Below, in pieces: positions 45,101 through 54,059 of a stretch of DNA of 64,000 bases. The notes below the pieces were generated by a model that worked only from the letters and a program-made list of their open reading frames with translations, was not told the origin of the DNA and made no database searches. This DNA is from Pelagicoccus sp. SDUM812005 (lineage in GTDB: Bacteria > Verrucomicrobiota > Verrucomicrobiia > Opitutales > Opitutaceae): contig NZ_JARXIA010000009.1 in NCBI RefSeq assembly GCF_031127875.1, positions 1 through 64,000 on the forward strand. Reading direction: 5' to 3'. A program made the position numbers and the translations under genes. How positions within the stretch are numbered: the first letter of the stretch is position 1; each line of letters begins with the position of its first letter.

Positions 45101-45697
45101 CGTATCGCTTTGAACGCATCCCAGACTAAAGCGACTCGCGACAAGGTTCCGGGTGAATCCTTCCTCGCTCTCTCTGCTTTTGTCGACGACAAGATCATGA
45201 ACACGCCCGTGGGCGAAATGCCGATCTTCTGGTCCGCGAGCCCAGGCGTTCGAATCAACCGGTACCCAACTTTTCGCGGAGACTACTTGAAGCTACTGGC
45301 CCTCAACGGTCAGCTGCAACCGGAGGTGCGCGAATGGCGGGCCAACCTGATCACCAACTACAACTTCCGCGATGGTCGTCTAGAGGGGTTTGGCATTGGA
45401 GGAGCCCTGAGATGGGAAGACAGCGCTGCGATAGATTATCTACCGTCCGAAGACAATGCAGAGATCCCTGACATTACTTCTCCGGTGATGGACGACGGGT
45501 ACGAGACCTTCGACTTGTGGGGCAGCTATCGCAAGAAGCTGAACGAAAAGATAGATTGGAAGATCCAATTGAATCTCTACAACGTTGGCGGCGACGACGA
45601 GTTGGTGGCTCTCTCCACCGATCCGTTTGGCAATCCGAACCGCTGGCGTATTCGCCAAGGGATGAGCTGGAAGATTTCGAACACCTTCGAATTCTAG
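42110..45697 (+). CDS. large TonB-dependent outer-membrane receptor
   Basis: A 1195-residue receptor with a signal peptide (cleavage near residue 31, SAFA-QES). A TonB-box-like ELSPFTVEGD precedes the plug (GTRFRTDLSDIGSSISVLTE; VKRVDLLRGPNSILFGLGSP). A very long beta-barrel ends in the terminal aromatic SNTFEF. No SusD partner is present, as usual in Opitutae. It is far longer than siderophore receptors, which suits oligosaccharide uptake. Neighbouring secreted hydrolases, GH78 and GH36 enzymes suggest a plant or algal glycan ligand. The ATG at 42110 is chosen since the signal peptide starts there. A strong terminator follows. Confidence 0.92.
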   Translation: MLNYKNYPSKVGPFSAALLAASVVVGGSAFAQESDEEGELYELSPFTVEGDSDQGYRATSTLAGTRFRTDLSDIGSSISVLTEEFLQDVGGTDNETVLAYATNTEVGGARGNYSGGVSGGSVAREQDLFGNPNGNTRVRGLNSADNTRNYFSTDVPWDGYTVKRVDLLRGPNSILFGLGSPSGVVNATTTSASISENEGSVGLSLDDFGSIRATVDYNKVLIENELAFYVSALREDAKFQQKPAYEEDNRMFIAAKYAPKAFNGDGSTFDVNISFENGSITSNRPRILTPADLITPFWTPASRTSEDNNTVYTAETYPGYPGGIGQRTVNHFTEDPYFDGLSDGNNFSGAAVSQFMNGPQFQFNSLAGPSVNTGTIGNKYGAYDSAGNIVGHGPLPTGVTANIWGDNSRRRGIDSTSAWATYTGQYGASGGFWENQAISDPTVFDFYNKLLDGPNKREMTDWDVVEASVSQTFLGGKLGYNLAFFDQELSRGQYGIFGWESRIGIDINEQLEWGSPVDPNDPATANPNIGRAYVQEVLHSTGNSVNDSNRSAFRGQVFANYDFEDKNDNIFARILGSHTFTGLYADESNYRESRSLNLAAISAEDHDRYGSLGSPSFRYYLSDDLRGRSSAAGINLSGVDEYVLPSSGPITVRMFDSTWAATGVDPLSEWNEPRNRNDDGTLPQQRQNPANYVGWTDKTVNVISLVDSDGNMIGPGPDRDYLTSNARMSDFGVKSEVFVWQGKFFNDSVIGLYGYRTDKSTSTLLDAPAADVPDQQPDRDDVRPSVFNLNNPDATSYDLDTDTTNWSVSVHLNRLLGDPDYLPFKFSLYYNEGENFQPAAGRLDAFERPLPPPAGKTEEYSVLLETKDRKYSLRATEYKTVVSNQNTTGDIGAMWALQQTLYAPTESLARFNSGAWNTDVHPDPDYLRGTIIPAWEQFVEDLSTEFPLFEDAWVSNGDWRDPQVGIRVTRPSGHRFTEDAVSEGKEFEFTANPTRNWRIALNASQTKATRDKVPGESFLALSAFVDDKIMNTPVGEMPIFWSASPGVRINRYPTFRGDYLKLLALNGQLQPEVREWRANLITNYNFRDGRLEGFGIGGALRWEDSAAIDYLPSEDNAEIPDITSPVMDDGYETFDLWGSYRKKLNEKIDWKIQLNLYNVGGDDELVALSTDPFGNPNRWRIRQGMSWKISNTFEF

Positions 45698-45765
45698 TTC
45701 GCTGCTCGGCTCCTGATCCGCTGGGCTTTGGCTTCAGGGCCTAGCCAATTGATCTCGAAATTCTC

Positions 45766-45808
45766 GACGGCGCTCAGGCAATCAAAGGCCTGAGCGTCGT
45801 TTTGGCAT
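45766..45808 (+). terminator. rho-independent terminator after the TonB receptor
   Basis: A perfect 9-bp GC-rich stem CGCTCAGGC/GCCTGAGCG (45771-45779, 45788-45796) extends by further pairs, has an 8-base loop and is followed by TCGTTTTGGCATTTTTATC. It separates the receptor from the haloperoxidase-fusion gene. Confidence 0.85.
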
Positions 45809-45914
45809 TTTTATCATTCGGTCCCGAGCGCGTCTCCTCGAAGAGCCGCTAAGCTGCAGGATTCCCAATTATACTTACCCAGTTAACTGAACTAACTCCT
45901 TCTATGCTGTGCTC

Positions 45915-48900
45915 ATGACAAGCCCAGTCCACTACTTGCGATCATTCGTAAGCCTTCTTGGGGTCGTCGCCGTTGTTGTTTTGCCGTGGTCCCTTTCTCA
46001 TGCCGCCTTCACTGATGTCACTGCGAGTACACCGTTCGCCTCTTTGGAGCAACTCGCAGCAGAAGAGCTTACCGAAGACTTGGCCTTCGTGGCGCGTGGC
46101 GGTGCTCCGGCTGTAATTGACTTCGATGGTGATGGTTGGCTCGACGTTTACATCGTGCGCTTCCGCCTTCCGGACGTACTCATGCGCAACACGGGAGGAG
46201 CTTTTGAGAGGATTGACAATCCACTTGGGCTCGACACGTCCGATGGAGGCAACGCCCCGCTATGGGCGGATTTTGATAATGACGGCGACCAAGATCTCTT
46301 TGTAGCGACAGCAGACGAAAAGGAGCATCGATTTTACGTCAATGAAGGGGCCGGGCGCTTCATCGAGGCCGCTGCCTCCAGGGCATTGGCTTTGCCTTCC
46401 ACTTCTCCACATAAAGGCGTCGGCGTCGCCGCGGGCGACCTGAATCGCGACGGATGTCTGGACTTGGTGGTTGGAGAATGGGGAGCTAGCGTAACCGAGC
46501 AGACCGTCGGCCAACACTTTGCCGTCTTCCTCAATCGAGGAGCGGCCCAACCCGGCTATTTCGACAACGTTAGTATCACTTCCGGCGTAGCCTTCCCACC
46601 GCCGGAACTCACTGTCTACGCTCCTCTGGTTAGCGATCTGGATGGCGATGGTTGGCCAGATCTGCCCATCGTGGCGGACTTTGAACGCAGCCGACTCTTT
46701 TGGAACAACGCCGACGGCACTTTCTCGGATGGTACCAGAGTCGCAGGCGTGAGCAAAGAGGAGAACGGAATGGGTACGGCCATCGCCGATGTGAACGCCG
46801 ACGGCCTGCTCGATTGGTTTGTCACTTCCATCCGTTTCACCGATGCCCCGGGTTATCGGGGTAACCAGCTTTATATAAACCAAGGAAATCGCGTCTTCGA
46901 AAGCGTGTCTGACGAATCGGGTATCGCCACTGGTGGCTGGGGCTGGGGATGCGATCTTTTCGACTACGACAACGACGGCGACTTGGATGTGGTCATGACC
47001 AACGGGAAAGACTTGGACGGACAGGGCGAAGAGGTTCTGGCCCCCATGATCCTTTGGCGAAACGAAGGTGACAACCGATTCTCTAGGGTGTCCGATTCGG
47101 AAATGGTCAATCATGTGGCTAACGGGGCCGGACTAGTCACTTTCGACTACGACAACGACGGCGACTTAGACATCTTGGTCGTGCACCAGAACTCGTCCCC
47201 CGTACTACTGCGCAATGATCGCACGGCGGAAAACGCTTGGCTTGATATCGCCTTGCAAGGCACTGACTCTAACCGTGCCGCATTTGGAACTTTGGTCAGC
47301 GTTCGCTCGACTGCCAACGGTCCGTTTCAGACTCAGGAGTTCAACCCCGGCAATACTTATTTAGCCCAGAAGCAGCCGCTGCTGCACTTCGGTCTCGGAT
47401 CGGGTTTAGGTTCAGTCGCTGAAATTCGGATACGTTGGCCAAGTGGAGTTGAGGAGGAATACTACGACATACCGACCAGACGTATTTTCAATGTCGTCGA
47501 GAGCCAAGGAGGCAGCTCCGCCTTTACTCCGCCTCGTTTTACCCGCGAACCGGAAAAGCAAAGCCTTCGACCGGGAGACGACTTGCTCCTCGAAGTGGAA
47601 GTGGAAGGTGATCCATTGCCTTTGGTCCGCTGGTACCGCAATGGCCAGCCATTGCTAGGAGCAGTCGGGAAAACTCTTTTGCTAGAAGATGTCCAGCATG
47701 GAGATGCAGGAAAATATTACGCCACAGCGACGAACGCAGCAGGCGTGGCTTACAGCGAGCATGCTCGAGTGGGCGTGTATTCGCTTCACTTGAACAAGTC
47801 AGTCGCGCGCCAATGGATGGAGGAGCTGCTGAATGCGATTCGGCTCGATTATCCGGCACCTACTGTTCATTCGCGCAACCTTTTTGGTTTGGCCTGCGTG
47901 ATGTGGGATGCTTGGGTTGCTTACGACTTCGAAGGAGCTTCTGTACCCTATCTGTCAGTGGAATCTCCTCCCGTACCGACCGATATCCTGCAAGCGCGGT
48001 CCGAAGCGATCAGCTATGCTGCTTATCGCCTCTTGCGCAGTCGCTTCCGCCTTTCTCCGAGCTCGGAAGTCACTTTGCCAGCCTTGCGGGAGCGGATGGA
48101 ATTACTCGGGTACGATCCCGATGACAAAAGTGTAGTTGGGGATTCGCCGGCAGCGGTGGGCAATCGAATTGCGGCGCGTTTGCTCGCCTACACTTGGACG
48201 GATGGAGGCAATGAGCTTTACAGCTACGTTGACCAAACGGGATACGAGCCGGTTAATGACCCGCTCATTTTCACTTTGCCAGGGACTGAGGTTCAAGATC
48301 CTAACCAGTGGCAGCCGCTGTCCTTCGACTACCTCATCCTGCAAAATGGAATTGTAGTGGGAAAATCAACACAGAAGTTTCTTGGGGCGAATTGGGGAGA
48401 AGTGCGGCCCTTTGCTCTCGAGCGCCCAACGCGCCAAGATGTTTATAGCGACCCGGGGCCACCGCCGTACTTGGGAGGTGAAGGAGATCAGGATTACAAA
48501 GACGCAGCTATCGAATTGATAGAGTTTAGTAGCTGGCTGGATCCGTCGGATTCCGTGGAAATCGATGTTTCGCCAGGAGTTCGACATAACAACACGCTCG
48601 GAACCAACGATGGAATAGGTTACGAAATCAATCCCGAAACTGGTGAGGCATACGAACCGAACCTAGTGCTTCGGGCGGACTATGGTCGCATTTTGGCGGA
48701 GTTTTGGGCGGATGGTCCGGATTCGGAAACGCCGCCCGGGCATTGGAATTCGGTCGCGAATCACGTAACGGACCACCCGCTTTTCGAGCGGCGCTTCGAA
48801 GGTGAAGGCGAGGTCGTCGATGAGCTGGAATGGGACGTGAAATTGTACTTTGCCTTGGATGCAGCCGTGTCTGATGCCGCGATCGCTTGTTGGGATGCAA

Positions 48901-49958
48901 AGCGGAAATACAACTATGTGAGGCCTATCACCATGATTCGTTACATGGGTAGCCGGGGGCAAAGTTCGGACCCCGATGGTCCCTCTTATTCGCCGGAAGG
49001 ATTGCCGCTAAAGGAAAATCTAGTGGAAGTTGTCACCGTTGACAGTTCAGCCCCAGGTCAGCGGCATTCTCATCTGGTTGATCATGTAGGTGCAATAGCG
49101 ATACGTAGTTGGAAGGGGATTCCCGATAATCCTAATTTGGACTATGGTGGAGTTGGTTGGATACTTGCAGTGGAGTGGATGCCCTATCAGAGAGATACTT
49201 TCGTGACGCCTCCTTTTGGGGCCTACACTTCTGGGCATAGCGCTTTCAGTCGAGCAGCGGCGGAAGTGATCGCGGCGATAACTGGGTCGGCTTACTTTCC
49301 GGGAGGGATCAGTTCTTTCACAGCCGGCGCTAACGAGTTTCTGGAGTTTGAGCGCGGGCCGACGGAAACCGTTACTTTAACGTGGGCGACTTACTTCGAT
49401 GCCGCTGATGAAGCGGGTATATCCCGACTATATGGAGGCATTCACGTCTGGCCGGATGACTTGCGTGGACGAGTGATGGGCTCGAATATTGGGAAGTCCG
49501 CTTACGCAAAAGCAAAAGGATATTTCGACGGGACGGCGGACACTGTTGATTGGAGAGAAGCTGCGGAACTTTGGGCGAATGCCAGGGTGGGGGAGCCGAA
49601 TGGTCCTGTGGATACAGCTGATCTGTTGGCTGATCCGATCGAGTCGGCTGCGGCTTTCTATTTTGGAGCGGAGCCTTTGGCGACCTCCTTAGGCGCGAAC
49701 GATGTTAAGGTGCTGAGGACAACCGATGGCAAGGTTGAGGGGCTTTCCTTTCTAATGAGCGACGCGTTGCTGGAGCCTGAGGTGCGACTGTGTGTTTCCC
49801 AAGACCTCGTGGACTGGAATGCGCTAGGCCTAGATGAGTGCATTCTGGAGCGTGAAAAGATGGGAGACCAGCTGGTACGAATTTCTATTTCAGCCAAATC
49901 AGGAATGTTGCCGGAAGGACGGCGTTTCCTGCGTGCCTTGGTTCGAGATGCAGACTAA
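45915..49958 (+). CDS. FG-GAP/UnbV/Ig/vanadium haloperoxidase fusion protein
   Basis: A 1347-residue exported protein (signal to about residue 30, SHAA). It carries seven calcium-loop repeats of the FG-GAP/VCBS type (such as DFDGDGWLD, DFDNDGDQD, DYDNDGDLD) forming a probable propeller. An ASPIC/UnbV domain follows at about 440-540 and an Ig-like domain at about 545-630. A vanadium-dependent haloperoxidase domain covers about 640-1230. Its vanadate ligands are all present by pattern: K996, R1003, S1106-G1107-H1108, R1171, H1177. A short beta-rich C-terminal domain ends it. The enzyme domain would use peroxide to oxidise halides or act as a phosphatase. The GTG at 45909 is an alternative start. 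Confidence 0.88.
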   Translation: MTSPVHYLRSFVSLLGVVAVVVLPWSLSHAAFTDVTASTPFASLEQLAAEELTEDLAFVARGGAPAVIDFDGDGWLDVYIVRFRLPDVLMRNTGGAFERIDNPLGLDTSDGGNAPLWADFDNDGDQDLFVATADEKEHRFYVNEGAGRFIEAAASRALALPSTSPHKGVGVAAGDLNRDGCLDLVVGEWGASVTEQTVGQHFAVFLNRGAAQPGYFDNVSITSGVAFPPPELTVYAPLVSDLDGDGWPDLPIVADFERSRLFWNNADGTFSDGTRVAGVSKEENGMGTAIADVNADGLLDWFVTSIRFTDAPGYRGNQLYINQGNRVFESVSDESGIATGGWGWGCDLFDYDNDGDLDVVMTNGKDLDGQGEEVLAPMILWRNEGDNRFSRVSDSEMVNHVANGAGLVTFDYDNDGDLDILVVHQNSSPVLLRNDRTAENAWLDIALQGTDSNRAAFGTLVSVRSTANGPFQTQEFNPGNTYLAQKQPLLHFGLGSGLGSVAEIRIRWPSGVEEEYYDIPTRRIFNVVESQGGSSAFTPPRFTREPEKQSLRPGDDLLLEVEVEGDPLPLVRWYRNGQPLLGAVGKTLLLEDVQHGDAGKYYATATNAAGVAYSEHARVGVYSLHLNKSVARQWMEELLNAIRLDYPAPTVHSRNLFGLACVMWDAWVAYDFEGASVPYLSVESPPVPTDILQARSEAISYAAYRLLRSRFRLSPSSEVTLPALRERMELLGYDPDDKSVVGDSPAAVGNRIAARLLAYTWTDGGNELYSYVDQTGYEPVNDPLIFTLPGTEVQDPNQWQPLSFDYLILQNGIVVGKSTQKFLGANWGEVRPFALERPTRQDVYSDPGPPPYLGGEGDQDYKDAAIELIEFSSWLDPSDSVEIDVSPGVRHNNTLGTNDGIGYEINPETGEAYEPNLVLRADYGRILAEFWADGPDSETPPGHWNSVANHVTDHPLFERRFEGEGEVVDELEWDVKLYFALDAAVSDAAIACWDAKRKYNYVRPITMIRYMGSRGQSSDPDGPSYSPEGLPLKENLVEVVTVDSSAPGQRHSHLVDHVGAIAIRSWKGIPDNPNLDYGGVGWILAVEWMPYQRDTFVTPPFGAYTSGHSAFSRAAAEVIAAITGSAYFPGGISSFTAGANEFLEFERGPTETVTLTWATYFDAADEAGISRLYGGIHVWPDDLRGRVMGSNIGKSAYAKAKGYFDGTADTVDWREAAELWANARVGEPNGPVDTADLLADPIESAAAFYFGAEPLATSLGANDVKVLRTTDGKVEGLSFLMSDALLEPEVRLCVSQDLVDWNALGLDECILEREKMGDQLVRISISAKSGMLPEGRRFLRALVRDAD

Positions 49959-49978
49959 AATACGAACGTAAATAAAAA

Positions 49979-52666
49979 TTGAATACAAAAAATACTAGAT
50001 GGAAACTGTTGGCTACAGGTCTTGTAGCTTCTCAACTTGTAAGCTCGGCTTTTTCTCAAGACACATGGGCCTTTGATCCGGAGCCGGACGATTTCGATCC
50101 TTCTGCACTTTTTGACCTTCGCTATCTGAACGAGGATTTAGCAGGGCAAAGTGGTTGGGTGCGTACTGACGACCAAGGGGATTTTGTTAGAGGAGATGGC
50201 GAGCCGCTTCGCTTTTGGGCGGTCAATACTGCCGTTGCGCGCGATATCCCTTTTCAGCCTCGGCCAAGACCTGGATGGGAGAATGCTCCCGATTTGGACC
50301 GCCATGCCCGTTGGTTGGCAAAGCGCGGAGTGAACCTCATCCGTTTGCACAGCCACATCAACCCTCACGCTGACAGCCAGGAGCTAAACGACTCGAATGA
50401 AGGCGAGTTGGATTGGATTTTCCGCTCGGTTGGTTCAATGAAACGAGCGGGCGTTTACACTATTGTCTCCCCTTATTGGGCGAACACGATGGAGAGTGAT
50501 GATAGCCGCTGGGGCACCGATTGGGAAGGGGGGCATCACGGTCTCCTCTTTTTCGATACGAAGATTCAAGAGGCGTACAAGGAATGGCTTCGTAAGCTAT
50601 TCACTACCCCTAGCGAACATTTGGATGGCAAAACCTTGGCTGAGGAACCCGCCCTTGCCATGTTTCAAATTCAGAACGAGGACAGCTTGCTCTTTTGGAC
50701 TGTAAATAACTTGAAAGCTGGGCCAAAAAGGAGACTGGGTGAATTGTTTTACGCTTGGGCTTTGAACAAATATCAGTCCATTGATGCTGCCTTTGAAGCA
50801 TGGGGAACAGCGTATTCAGGAAATGACGACATCGAAAAGGGCTTTCTAGGGATAGCCAATATTTGGGATCTAACGGGCGATGGAAAAGCGGCTCACGGTA
50901 CGACTGCACGCCTGGACGACCAAATGCAGTTCTGGGTTGAGACGATGTATGATTTCAACGCGGAGATTACACGCTTTGTAAGGGAGGACTTGAATTGTCC
51001 TGTCCTCGTTAATCCTGGAAATTGGAAGTCAGCTGATGTTGTCTTGATGGAAGACAGCGAACGCTACAGCCAGACCAGTGGCGACGTGATCGCTGTGAAC
51101 CGTTACTTTGGCGGCTTGCACAAAGGCGACAACAACGGATGGGCAATCGAAAACGGAGATTTTTATACGAACCCTTCGATGCTGAAAGACGCTGCACGAT
51201 CGTTTCCCATCAGTGTTAAGCAGGTCGAGGGCAAGCCCATGATGGTGACGGAGAGCGCTTGGGTTATGCCGACGGATACGGGTTTCGAGAGTTCCATGCT
51301 GTTATCCGCCTATTCCTCACTCACAGGATTCGACGCTTACTTTTGGTTTGTGGCCCAAACGGAGGGGTTCACTCCGCCTCGTTCCGCGAATGGCTACCAT
51401 GCATCTCAGGGTAAATGGTTGTGCCAAACCCCAGACATGGCGGGGCAGTGGCCCGCGGCGGCTCTAGCGTTTCGCAAAGGTTATATTCGGCGAGGGAAGC
51501 CGGTAGTGCAGGAGCAGCGTTCACTTGGTGCGCTTTGGCAGAGGAAATCGCCCATCATTGCGGAGAGCGCGAGTTTTGACCCGAATCGAGATAGCGGTGA
51601 TCAAGCGCCTGATTCCACGATGGAGGGCGGCGTCGACCCTCTCGCTTTTCTGGTCGGACCCGTGACGATGGAGTTTGGCGGGAATGAGAGCGAGAATGTG
51701 GTTATGGAAGATTTGGACTCTTACATAGAGCGAACTGAAAACGGTGAAAGAGTGACGAGTGAAACGGGTCAAATTATTTTGGATACGGAACGAAATTTAT
51801 TCACGGTCGATGCTTCGCATGTTCAGTCAATGATTTCTTACCAAGCGACTGTGCAGGAGTTGAGTTCGGTTGCTTTTGAGAGCACTGGTCCATCCGTTGC
51901 GGCTTCCGTAGTCAGTCTGGACGGTTATCCAATCGTCGCCTCCGGAAGGTTGCTTGTGCAAGTTGGCACTCGTGCCCGTCCGACGGGTTGGGAGGACGAA
52001 GAGGCGATCATTGAGGTGTCCGGCGAGCAAGTACAGGTGCGAAAGATAACTAGCTATGGCGAGGCTCCTTGGAGATTAGAGACAGCCGGGCTCAAAGTAC
52101 GGATCAGGAATCCGGGAGTGCATACCGTTCGCGCTTTGGATGCCAACGGAATGCCGATTGCGGAGGTGCCTTTTAGTTTGGAAGACGGTGTGGCTTCATT
52201 CTATTTCCCCGAGGGCGCTCTTTATGCAGTGGTAGAGGGCGTGAGCGGGCTGAGCTATGATCTCTGGAAATCTCGTTTTGCTTGGGGCTCCGAAGCGACG
52301 GATGCTTTGGTTTCGGCGGATCCAGATGGTGACGGAGCTGCTAATCTGATCGAGTTCGTGAGGGCGGGAGATCCGCTACGCTTTGATGGAGAGGTTTGGG
52401 AGATGTCTCGATTCGATAGGGTGGCGGGGGAATCGGCTTTGACAGTCTCTTGCCACCGCAATTCCGTAATGGTAGGCGTAGAAGACGGCTTCGAGTATTC
52501 CGAGGATCTTCGAGAGTGGACGGAGCTTTCTAGCGTTTCGGTGCCCGTGTTAGATTCTCAAATTAAAATGGACTCGGATGGTTTGGTGGAAGAACGCCGT
52601 CTTGTAGTCCAGCTCGACGGGGAGGTGGAAGTGGCCTTTGTGCGGCGCAGGGCAACGGCTGAGTAG
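49979..52666 (+). CDS. secreted clan GH-A-like glycoside hydrolase
   Basis: An 895-residue protein. The only possible start for the intact signal peptide (cleavage near SAFS-QDT, residue 27) is a TTG at 49979; no ATG occurs in frame near it. A TIM-barrel catalytic part covers about 65-480: GVNLIRLHSHINPHADSQ, the acid/base N233-E234 in FQIQNEDS and the putative nucleophile E425 in MVTESAW. This spacing suits clan GH-A (GH5/GH42-like). Beta-domains and a C-terminal Asp-rich segment (SADPDGDGAANLIEFVRAGD) with a terminal strand domain follow. It lies 20 bases after the haloperoxidase gene and is probably co-transcribed. The glycan target is unknown. Confidence 0.85.
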   Translation: MNTKNTRWKLLATGLVASQLVSSAFSQDTWAFDPEPDDFDPSALFDLRYLNEDLAGQSGWVRTDDQGDFVRGDGEPLRFWAVNTAVARDIPFQPRPRPGWENAPDLDRHARWLAKRGVNLIRLHSHINPHADSQELNDSNEGELDWIFRSVGSMKRAGVYTIVSPYWANTMESDDSRWGTDWEGGHHGLLFFDTKIQEAYKEWLRKLFTTPSEHLDGKTLAEEPALAMFQIQNEDSLLFWTVNNLKAGPKRRLGELFYAWALNKYQSIDAAFEAWGTAYSGNDDIEKGFLGIANIWDLTGDGKAAHGTTARLDDQMQFWVETMYDFNAEITRFVREDLNCPVLVNPGNWKSADVVLMEDSERYSQTSGDVIAVNRYFGGLHKGDNNGWAIENGDFYTNPSMLKDAARSFPISVKQVEGKPMMVTESAWVMPTDTGFESSMLLSAYSSLTGFDAYFWFVAQTEGFTPPRSANGYHASQGKWLCQTPDMAGQWPAAALAFRKGYIRRGKPVVQEQRSLGALWQRKSPIIAESASFDPNRDSGDQAPDSTMEGGVDPLAFLVGPVTMEFGGNESENVVMEDLDSYIERTENGERVTSETGQIILDTERNLFTVDASHVQSMISYQATVQELSSVAFESTGPSVAASVVSLDGYPIVASGRLLVQVGTRARPTGWEDEEAIIEVSGEQVQVRKITSYGEAPWRLETAGLKVRIRNPGVHTVRALDANGMPIAEVPFSLEDGVASFYFPEGALYAVVEGVSGLSYDLWKSRFAWGSEATDALVSADPDGDGAANLIEFVRAGDPLRFDGEVWEMSRFDRVAGESALTVSCHRNSVMVGVEDGFEYSEDLREWTELSSVSVPVLDSQIKMDSDGLVEERRLVVQLDGEVEVAFVRRRATAE

Positions 52667-52809
52667 ATTGGAAGATTGTTTCTCGTTGCGTCGTTGTATG
52701 TTGGATACTCGATTGCATCTTGGAAGTGTGTTGCTAGAATTCTAGGCGCAGGTGTGTTTTTCGCGACTATATTTACGCTTGGTGTATCCTATGCGGCACG
52801 AGAGCTTTG

Positions 52810-53832
52810 TTAGCGTTTGTTCGGTAAGGAGTCGCCGTCGACCCAGTAGGAAGGCACGAGGACTTGGCGAGGGAGCTCTGGTCTTCCTCGGGCGTGATGG
52901 CGGATGCTCTGGTCGATGAGGTTTACGCTTTGGTCGGCGATTTCTCGCAGCTGTTGTTCCATGCCGGCAATGCTCAGGTTTCGGGAATCGCCGAGGCCTG
53001 GGGCTCCGTTGAGGTGGAGACAAGCGAAGGCGACTTCTTCGGGTACCTTGATGCCTGCCTCGACGAGGGTAGCGCATTGTCCGATGTGAAAGCCGATAAT
53101 GCAGTCCGGCTTGTTCGTTTTAGCCCAGTTGACGAGCGCTTGCTTATCGGTGAAGGACCCGAAGTAAGGTTGAATATGGTCTTTCGGATCGCAGTGCACC
53201 GCTAGTAGGCCCAAGGCGGCGGAGATTCGAGATTCGTCGTCCTCGAGGAGGGGATCGTGTCGCCCTAAGGCGAAGCCGATGCGTCGGTATCCACGTTCCA
53301 TGACCTTGGTGAAGATTAGCTTCATAGCCTGGAAAATGTTGGGCCTAACGGTGTCGAAGGGGAGGGGCTCGAGAAAGCGGCCGCATTGAACCACGGAAAA
53401 GTCGTCCCAATTGAAGTCTTCACGGAAGGAGCCTAGTGGAATCGGACCCATTAGAATGATGCCTTGGACGCCTCGATTGTAGAGGGTGAGGGACGGGTTG
53501 GCGTATTTTTCGAGGCTTTTCGCGTCGATCGCGCTGAGCGTGTATCCAAGTTGCTCTGCCCGGGCTTTCAGCTCTATTCTGTAAGAGGAGTCTTTGTCCA
53601 TGAAGTCCAGAAGCGCTAGGGGGATGCTCAGTGGTGTATCCGACTCGCGGAAGCGCTTGGAGGCGAGAGATGAGAGCATCGGATTGGGTCGATAGCCGAG
53701 CGCTCGCGCGGTTTCCTTCACTTTTTCTGAGAGCTCTTTTGAGATAGTTCCTGTATCGCGCAAGGCGAGGGAAACGGCTGCTGTGGAGATGCCTAGGGTT
53801 TTGGCGATGAGCTTCTGAGAGGGTCTTTCCAT
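52810..53832 (-). CDS. LacI family transcriptional regulator
   Basis: A 340-residue repressor. The N-terminal helix-turn-helix with hinge helix reads KLIAKTLGISTAAVSLALRD (residues 7-26) and ARALGYRPNPMLSSLAS (42-58). The remainder is a periplasmic-binding-protein-like effector domain (GVQGIILMGPIPLGSF; GYRRIGFALGRHDPLLEDDE). It is divergent from the GH78-like gene across a 227-base gap and probably represses it in response to a sugar product. It converges with the clan GH-A gene. Confidence 0.93.
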   Translation of the reverse strand: MERPSQKLIAKTLGISTAAVSLALRDTGTISKELSEKVKETARALGYRPNPMLSSLASKRFRESDTPLSIPLALLDFMDKDSSYRIELKARAEQLGYTLSAIDAKSLEKYANPSLTLYNRGVQGIILMGPIPLGSFREDFNWDDFSVVQCGRFLEPLPFDTVRPNIFQAMKLIFTKVMERGYRRIGFALGRHDPLLEDDESRISAALGLLAVHCDPKDHIQPYFGSFTDKQALVNWAKTNKPDCIIGFHIGQCATLVEAGIKVPEEVAFACLHLNGAPGLGDSRNLSIAGMEQQLREIADQSVNLIDQSIRHHARGRPELPRQVLVPSYWVDGDSLPNKR

Positions 53833-54015
53833 GGACTTGAATTAGATAGGGAGCTTCCAAGCTTTTGGAAGGCTCAGGGTATGCTAGTGAGGTTGAGGGA
53901 ATTCGCTTTTTTACCAAGCGATTTCGGAAGTAAACGAATTAATTTTTAAAGTTTTCGTTCGGTGGAATCGAGTAGGCATCGTCATTTTTATCGAAGCTAT
54001 TCCGACGGTAGACGT

Positions 54016-54029
54016 GCGTGCGAGCACGC
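54016..54029. promoter_or_regulatory. candidate LacI-type operator
   Basis: GCGTGC-GA-GCACGC is a perfect 6-2-6 inverted repeat located 30 bases before the GH78-like start codon in the divergent LacI/GH78 gap. Size and location suit an operator. It lacks the usual central CG, so this is tentative. Confidence 0.35.
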
Positions 54030-54059
54030 GTAAACCCTTGATTTATTACCTACTTTTGC

